A stretch of 27,298 nucleotides of DNA, taken from NCBI GenBank assembly GCA_946623205.1, contig CAMOQV010000008.1, positions 1 to 27,298 of the forward strand, given 5' to 3'. Both the position numbers and the translations under genes were made by a program. The DNA comes from an uncultured Clostridia bacterium. Its GTDB lineage: Bacteria > Bacillota > Clostridia > Christensenellales > UBA3700. Position 1 is the stretch's first letter. Every line of letters starts with the position of its first letter. The notes under the pieces are model-generated. The model made no database searches. It worked only from the letters and a program-made list of their open reading frames with translations, and was not told where the DNA came from. Shown here one piece after another: positions 24,133 through 27,298 of the stretch.

Positions 24133-26505
24133 TTATTTCTTCTTAGATTTTCTTGAGAATCCATTACAGAATCCAACTAAAATGCCGGCTAACCATAATG
24201 GCATTGCGCCGCCACTCATTGCTGCCATACCTCTAAATGAAATACCAAGAGCAGCTTCTATCGTCATCTTGTTTTGAGGAGTATCCATTTCTGACTTCTT
24301 AATTCCTGTAGCTGCGCAAACGGCAATCAACATAATCTTATGGAATACTTTACCAAATCCTGAGCCCTTAACATCTTGAACAGTATTTTCAAGTGTATAA
24401 TCACCCTTTCTTGTTGGTTGTTCGTAAATAACATCTAATCCTAACAATTTAGCATCAGCATCTGTAGGCTTACCCTTGAATGTTGTAAACCAACTTCCCT
24501 TGAACTTATCTAAATCTGAAGATGTATCGCCTTCTTTCTTAATAATCTCTTTTAATTTAATGTCTCTAGATGATGCGCCAATTTGGATTTCATAATCACC
24601 TTTAGCAATTACATAAGCATTCTTTTCAACATTAAAGTATTGGAAATCTTCATCCTTTAATTCGAACTTAACTGTCTTTGTTTCTCCTGCCTTTAGGAAT
24701 ACTTTATCAAAGTTCTTTAATTCAGCAGCTGGGAAGATTGTAGCCTTTGTCTTGTTAGCAATATATAATTGAACAACTTCAGCGCCATCAACTTTACCTG
24801 TGTTTGTAACATCAACAGATACTTTGTTTCCGCTAATCTTTAAGTTAGCATATTCAAATGTTGTATAAGATAAACCAAAACCAAATGGGAATCTTACAGG
24901 AACGTTTGCCGTGTTGTAGTATCTATAACCCACAAACAAACCTTCTCTATAGTTAACTTGGTTCTTTTCTTTACCATATGTTTCTGAGCATGGTACATCG
25001 TCATAAGATAATGGCCATGTTTCTGCAAGCTTACCAGATGGGTTAACAACACCATATAGGATATCGCAAAGTGCAGAACCAACAGAAGCACCAGCTAAAT
25101 ATGTGTCTAAGATTGCTGGAACCTTATCGGCAAATGATAAATCAACAACTGAACCTGCAGATAGAACAACTATAACGTTATTTGTCTTTGCTAATACTTT
25201 TTCAATCAATTTTTGATGAGCTTCAGGCAAAGCAAACTTTGTAACGATTCTATCGCTTCCTTCTGATTCATATTCATCTGAAAGACCAATATATAAAACT
25301 ACTTTTTGATCTTTAATTTGAGCAACTGCTTCATCTGCTAATTTTGCATTTGCTTCTGCATCTTTCATATTGCTCAAATCGTAACCTTTAGCATAATCAT
25401 AAGCAATACCTGCGGCGTCTAAAGACTCTTTTAGTGAATCTACCTTTGGTGGGTTTAAGAATGAAGAACCAGCGCCTTGATATCTTGGCTTTTCTGCGAA
25501 TTCACCAATTACCAAAATCTTGTCGTCTTTCTTTAAAGGAAGCATATTCTTTTCATTCTTTAGAAGAACCATACTAGATAAGGCTACTTCTTTAGAAATC
25601 TTATGATGAGCATCTTTATCGTAAGGAGTCTTCTTGCTTGAAGCATCAATTGTTTTTTCAATTAAATGCAAAACATTATATGCTGCTCTATCAATTTCTT
25701 CGTCTGTAATCTTTCCTTCTTTATATGCTTTAAGTGTATGCTTTAAATATAATTGCTTATTACCTGGCATTTCCAAATCAAGTCCACCATTGATGTCTTC
25801 ATAGTGAACGTGAGCACCACCCCAGTCTGTAATAACACAACCATTGTATCCCCATTCATCACGTAGGATGTCTTTCAAAACTAATTTATTTCCAGATGCT
25901 GGAACATTATTGATTTTGTTATATGAAGACATAATTGTATATGGTTGAGATTTCTTAACTGCGATTTCAAATGGTTTTAAATAATATTCTCTTAGAGTTC
26001 TAATATCTAGATTTGAACTACCTGTCATTCTATATGTTTCTTGGTTATTTGCTGCATAATGCTTTAGTGATGTTCCAATTCCTTTAGATTGAATAGCATT
26101 AATCATAGATGCAGCCATTTCACCAGCTAGAACTGGATCTTCTGAAAAATATTCAAAGTTTCTTCCACAAAGTGGATCTCTCTTCATATTTGTTCCTGGC
26201 CCAAGAATAACTGCTACTTCTTCTTGGATACATTCTTCAGCCATAGCTTCACCCATCTTCTTTAGGGCTTCTCTATCCCAGCTACATGCTGAACAGCTTG
26301 CTGTTGGAAAAGCTTCTGTAGGAACTACATTACCAACATTCATTTCTGATCCTGCAGCCTTTCTCAATCCGTGAGGACCATCTGTTACCATAATTGATGG
26401 AACATTTTCTTTTTCAACACCATTTAGATGCCAAAAATCCTTACCTGATGTTAACATCAATTTCTCTTTAACTGTCAATTTTGACAATATTTCCTTTGCA
26501 TTCAT
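24133..26505 (-). CDS. GH3 family beta-glycosidase, normal domain order with C-terminal extension
   Basis: A 790-residue cytosolic enzyme with no signal peptide. The TIM-barrel half comes first: MVTDGPHGLR, CGRNFEYFSEDP, LKHYAANNQE, and VITDWGG with nucleophile Asp227. The alpha/beta half follows with MVLLKNEKNMLPL and DEYESEGSDR, whose Glu is the likely acid/base. FGFGLSYTTFEY and an Fn3-like domain come next. A tail of about 134 residues (657-790) then has two hydrophobic patches and a basic RKSKKK end. Similar tails occur in other Clostridia GH3 proteins, as far as I recall; their role is unclear. AAGGAG lies eight bases before ATG 26505. It appears to be a single-gene unit. Beta-glucosidase is the commonest activity, but beta-xylosidase and others are possible. 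Confidence 0.93.
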   Translation of the reverse strand: MNAKEILSKLTVKEKLMLTSGKDFWHLNGVEKENVPSIMVTDGPHGLRKAAGSEMNVGNVVPTEAFPTASCSACSWDREALKKMGEAMAEECIQEEVAVILGPGTNMKRDPLCGRNFEYFSEDPVLAGEMAASMINAIQSKGIGTSLKHYAANNQETYRMTGSSNLDIRTLREYYLKPFEIAVKKSQPYTIMSSYNKINNVPASGNKLVLKDILRDEWGYNGCVITDWGGAHVHYEDINGGLDLEMPGNKQLYLKHTLKAYKEGKITDEEIDRAAYNVLHLIEKTIDASSKKTPYDKDAHHKISKEVALSSMVLLKNEKNMLPLKKDDKILVIGEFAEKPRYQGAGSSFLNPPKVDSLKESLDAAGIAYDYAKGYDLSNMKDAEANAKLADEAVAQIKDQKVVLYIGLSDEYESEGSDRIVTKFALPEAHQKLIEKVLAKTNNVIVVLSAGSVVDLSFADKVPAILDTYLAGASVGSALCDILYGVVNPSGKLAETWPLSYDDVPCSETYGKEKNQVNYREGLFVGYRYYNTANVPVRFPFGFGLSYTTFEYANLKISGNKVSVDVTNTGKVDGAEVVQLYIANKTKATIFPAAELKNFDKVFLKAGETKTVKFELKDEDFQYFNVEKNAYVIAKGDYEIQIGASSRDIKLKEIIKKEGDTSSDLDKFKGSWFTTFKGKPTDADAKLLGLDVIYEQPTRKGDYTLENTVQDVKGSGFGKVFHKIMLIAVCAATGIKKSEMDTPQNKMTIEAALGISFRGMAAMSGGAMPLWLAGILVGFCNGFSRKSKKK

Positions 26506-26537
26506 AATTAATTGAACTCCTTATTACCTTTTTAAGC

Positions 26538-26566
26538 GCACAATAACGTGCATAACTATTATAACA
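26538..26566 (-). promoter_or_regulatory. Extended -10 promoter and small palindrome of the second GH3 gene
   Basis: On the minus strand TGTTATAAT (26566-26558) is a TG-N-TATAAT extended -10. Just downstream, GCAC-N6-GTGC (26551-26538) sits at the predicted transcription start, where an operator could act. The leader also carries AAGGAG before the ATG. Confidence 0.45.
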
Positions 26567-26626
26567 AATAATTATTTATAATTAAATATGAAATTTTGAA
26601 CAAAAAACGAACACAAACAAAAAGAG

Positions 26627-26655
26627 AAATATTAGCTGCAAAACAACTAATATTT
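26627..26655 (-). terminator. Terminator of the DUF2188 gene
   Basis: On the minus strand AAATATTAG and CTAATATTT pair perfectly. The stem extends inward by three pairs including one U-G wobble, and CTCTTTTTG follows. It lies 25 bases after the stop of the small gene. Confidence 0.75.
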
Positions 26656-26679
26656 AAAACTCTAATAATAATTAAATTA

Positions 26680-26907
26680 TTATTTCTTGCCTTTTACGAT
26701 TTTTGCCGAACTAGCCTTTCCTTTGCTTGCACCTTTTGACTTATGCACTAATAAGGTTGCCTTTTGGTTCTTGGCCATTTGCTCACAGTATTCTTCTGCT
26801 TCAACTTTAGTACCGAATAATTTGATTACCTTGTCGCTGCCTTGAATAAACACTTGCCATTTGCCATCAGATGCTCTTTTTGAAACATGATAAACTTTAC
26901 TCGCCAT
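26680..26907 (-). CDS. Small basic DUF2188-family protein
   Basis: A 75-residue protein. The first 57 residues fit DUF2188: YHVSKRASDGKWQVF opens with the HV..DGKW pattern, then a TKVEAEEYCEQMAKN helix, then LLVHKSKG. The last 20 residues are a Lys/Ser/Ala-rich basic tail that could touch nucleic acid, but this is a guess. Function of the family is unknown. The start is secure: GAGGGGG lies five bases before the ATG. It stands alone between its own terminator and an upstream minus-strand terminator, 77 bases from the start codon. Confidence 0.85.
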   Translation of the reverse strand: MASKVYHVSKRASDGKWQVFIQGSDKVIKLFGTKVEAEEYCEQMAKNQKATLLVHKSKGASKGKASSAKIVKGKK

Positions 26908-26983
26908 ATATACCCCCTCAAGTACCTATAACTATATTTATCATAACATAACTTTGAATAATTCGACAAAAAACAACAAAAAT

Positions 26984-27003
26984 GGGAAGCACTTAAGCTT
27001 CCC
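26984..27003 (-). terminator. Rho-independent terminator upstream of the DUF2188 gene
   Basis: GGGAAGC and GCTTCCC form a perfect 7-pair stem with a six-base loop. On the minus strand it is followed by ATTTTTGTTGTTTTTT, a strong U-rich tract. No gene ends next to it: the nearest upstream stop (27227) already has a terminator. It therefore ends a non-coding RNA or attenuates the DUF2188 transcript. Confidence 0.75.
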
Positions 27004-27025
27004 GATTATTCTTTTTAAGGAGACT

Positions 27026-27060
27026 TCCTAGGCACTGGTGCACTACTCCAGCACCTAGGA
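27026..27060 (-). ncRNA. Strong RNA hairpin, candidate small RNA or leader element
   Basis: On the minus strand TCCTAGGTGCTGG and CCAGTGCCTAGGA pair over 13 positions with two tandem G-U wobbles and a nine-base loop. The plus-strand copy would have two A-C mismatches at those places, which favours a minus-strand RNA. A terminator follows 22 bases later. It lies in the 317-base gene-free stretch 26908-27224. I recognise no known RNA family; it is not 6S, SRP or tmRNA by its motifs. The element ends and the promoter are not defined; only the hairpin is marked. Confidence 0.45.
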
Positions 27061-27177
27061 TATTTCTAAAAGTTTTCTATTTACACTTTTATTCTATAAA
27101 AGAATTATTAAATGGATATTAAATTTCATAGTTTTTAAAAATATTTTTGCGCTTTTTATAACTAGATTAAATGAGCA

Positions 27178-27210
27178 AAAAATTACGTAGCTCGATGCTA
27201 CGTAATTTTT
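27178..27210. terminator. Terminator after the partial right-edge gene
   Basis: AAAAATTACGTAGC (27178-27191) and GCTACGTAATTTTT (27197-27210) form a perfect 14-pair stem with a five-base loop, ending in T-runs on both strands. It starts 14 bases after the stop of the minus-strand gene at the window edge, which is its natural user. Confidence 0.85.
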
Positions 27211-27224
27211 ATGAACTTTTATAA

Positions 27225-27298
27225 TTATTTTCTATCTGCTTTTGCTTGTAGTTTATCAAAGAACTCTCTATCGTGATGGAATGTTGGAACTAATACTT
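27225..27298 (-). CDS. C-terminal end of an unidentified gene, cut by the window edge
   Basis: An open minus-strand frame enters from the right edge and ends at TAA 27227-27225, giving 23 residues that include VPTFHHDREFFDKLQAK. A terminator sits directly after the stop, which is why I take it as a real gene end. The other two minus frames are closed by early stops. The fragment is too short to name a family. Confidence 0.6.
   Translation of the reverse strand, partial: VLVPTFHHDREFFDKLQAKADRK

Noticed and set aside
26663..26685. AT-only palindrome at the DUF2188 stop
   Set aside because: Made only of A and T around a one-base centre; expected by chance in such AT-rich sequence.
27020..27065. 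6S, SRP or tmRNA identity for the hairpin region
   Set aside because: Lacks their signature loops and lengths; no tag frame or tRNA-like ends.
1..27298. Recoded TGA (Mollicutes code 4)
   Set aside because: Genes have no in-frame TGA and Trp is written as TGG throughout.

Overview
The window is AT-rich, gene-dense bacterial DNA using the standard code (TGG for Trp, no in-frame TGA inside the genes). Shine-Dalgarno sites are of the AAGGAG/GAGGTG type, rho-independent terminators are common, and there is a D-alanylation-type (dlt-like) operon, a lipobox lipoprotein and several glycoside hydrolases. Together these point to a low-GC Firmicute, probably an anaerobic, gut-type Clostridia or Bacilli relative. 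The taxonomic guess is inference. No tRNA, rRNA, CRISPR array, insertion sequence or phage gene was seen.

Layout: (1) 19-2511 (+) is a copper P-type ATPase with a CopZ-like domain fused to its C-terminus. (2) 2513-11072 (-) is a tight three-gene unit: an aminotransferase, a 2171-residue secreted C5a-peptidase-like subtilase carrying BspA-type leucine-rich repeats and a C-terminal membrane anchor, and an aldose-1-epimerase-like protein. (3) 11185-12483 (-) is an RsmF-type rRNA m5C methyltransferase. (4) 12597-18006 (+) is a five-gene dlt-like operon: MBOAT acyltransferase, SGNH-type membrane protein, DltA-like ligase, fold-III PLP decarboxylase-like enzyme, carrier protein. It is closed by a strong terminator. 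(5) 18143-20776 (+) is a GH95 lipoprotein and 20880-21548 (+) a YgjV-family membrane protein. (6) 21621-26505 (-) holds two GH3 enzymes, the first with its two halves in reversed order. (7) 26680-27298 (-) holds a small DUF2188 protein, a leader or small-RNA region with a strong hairpin and terminator, and the C-terminal end of a further gene.

The most interesting unit is the dlt-like operon. It has ligase, carrier, MBOAT and SGNH partners for esterifying a surface polymer, but a decarboxylase-fold PLP enzyme lies between ligase and carrier. That suggests the transferred group may be a modified amino acid (for example one decarboxylated on the carrier) rather than plain D-alanine. The glycoside hydrolases suggest use of fucosylated or beta-linked glycans. 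The secreted protease with LRRs suggests a surface protein for protein degradation or host and neighbour contact. Promoters, terminators and RNA hairpins were read by eye and are predictions.
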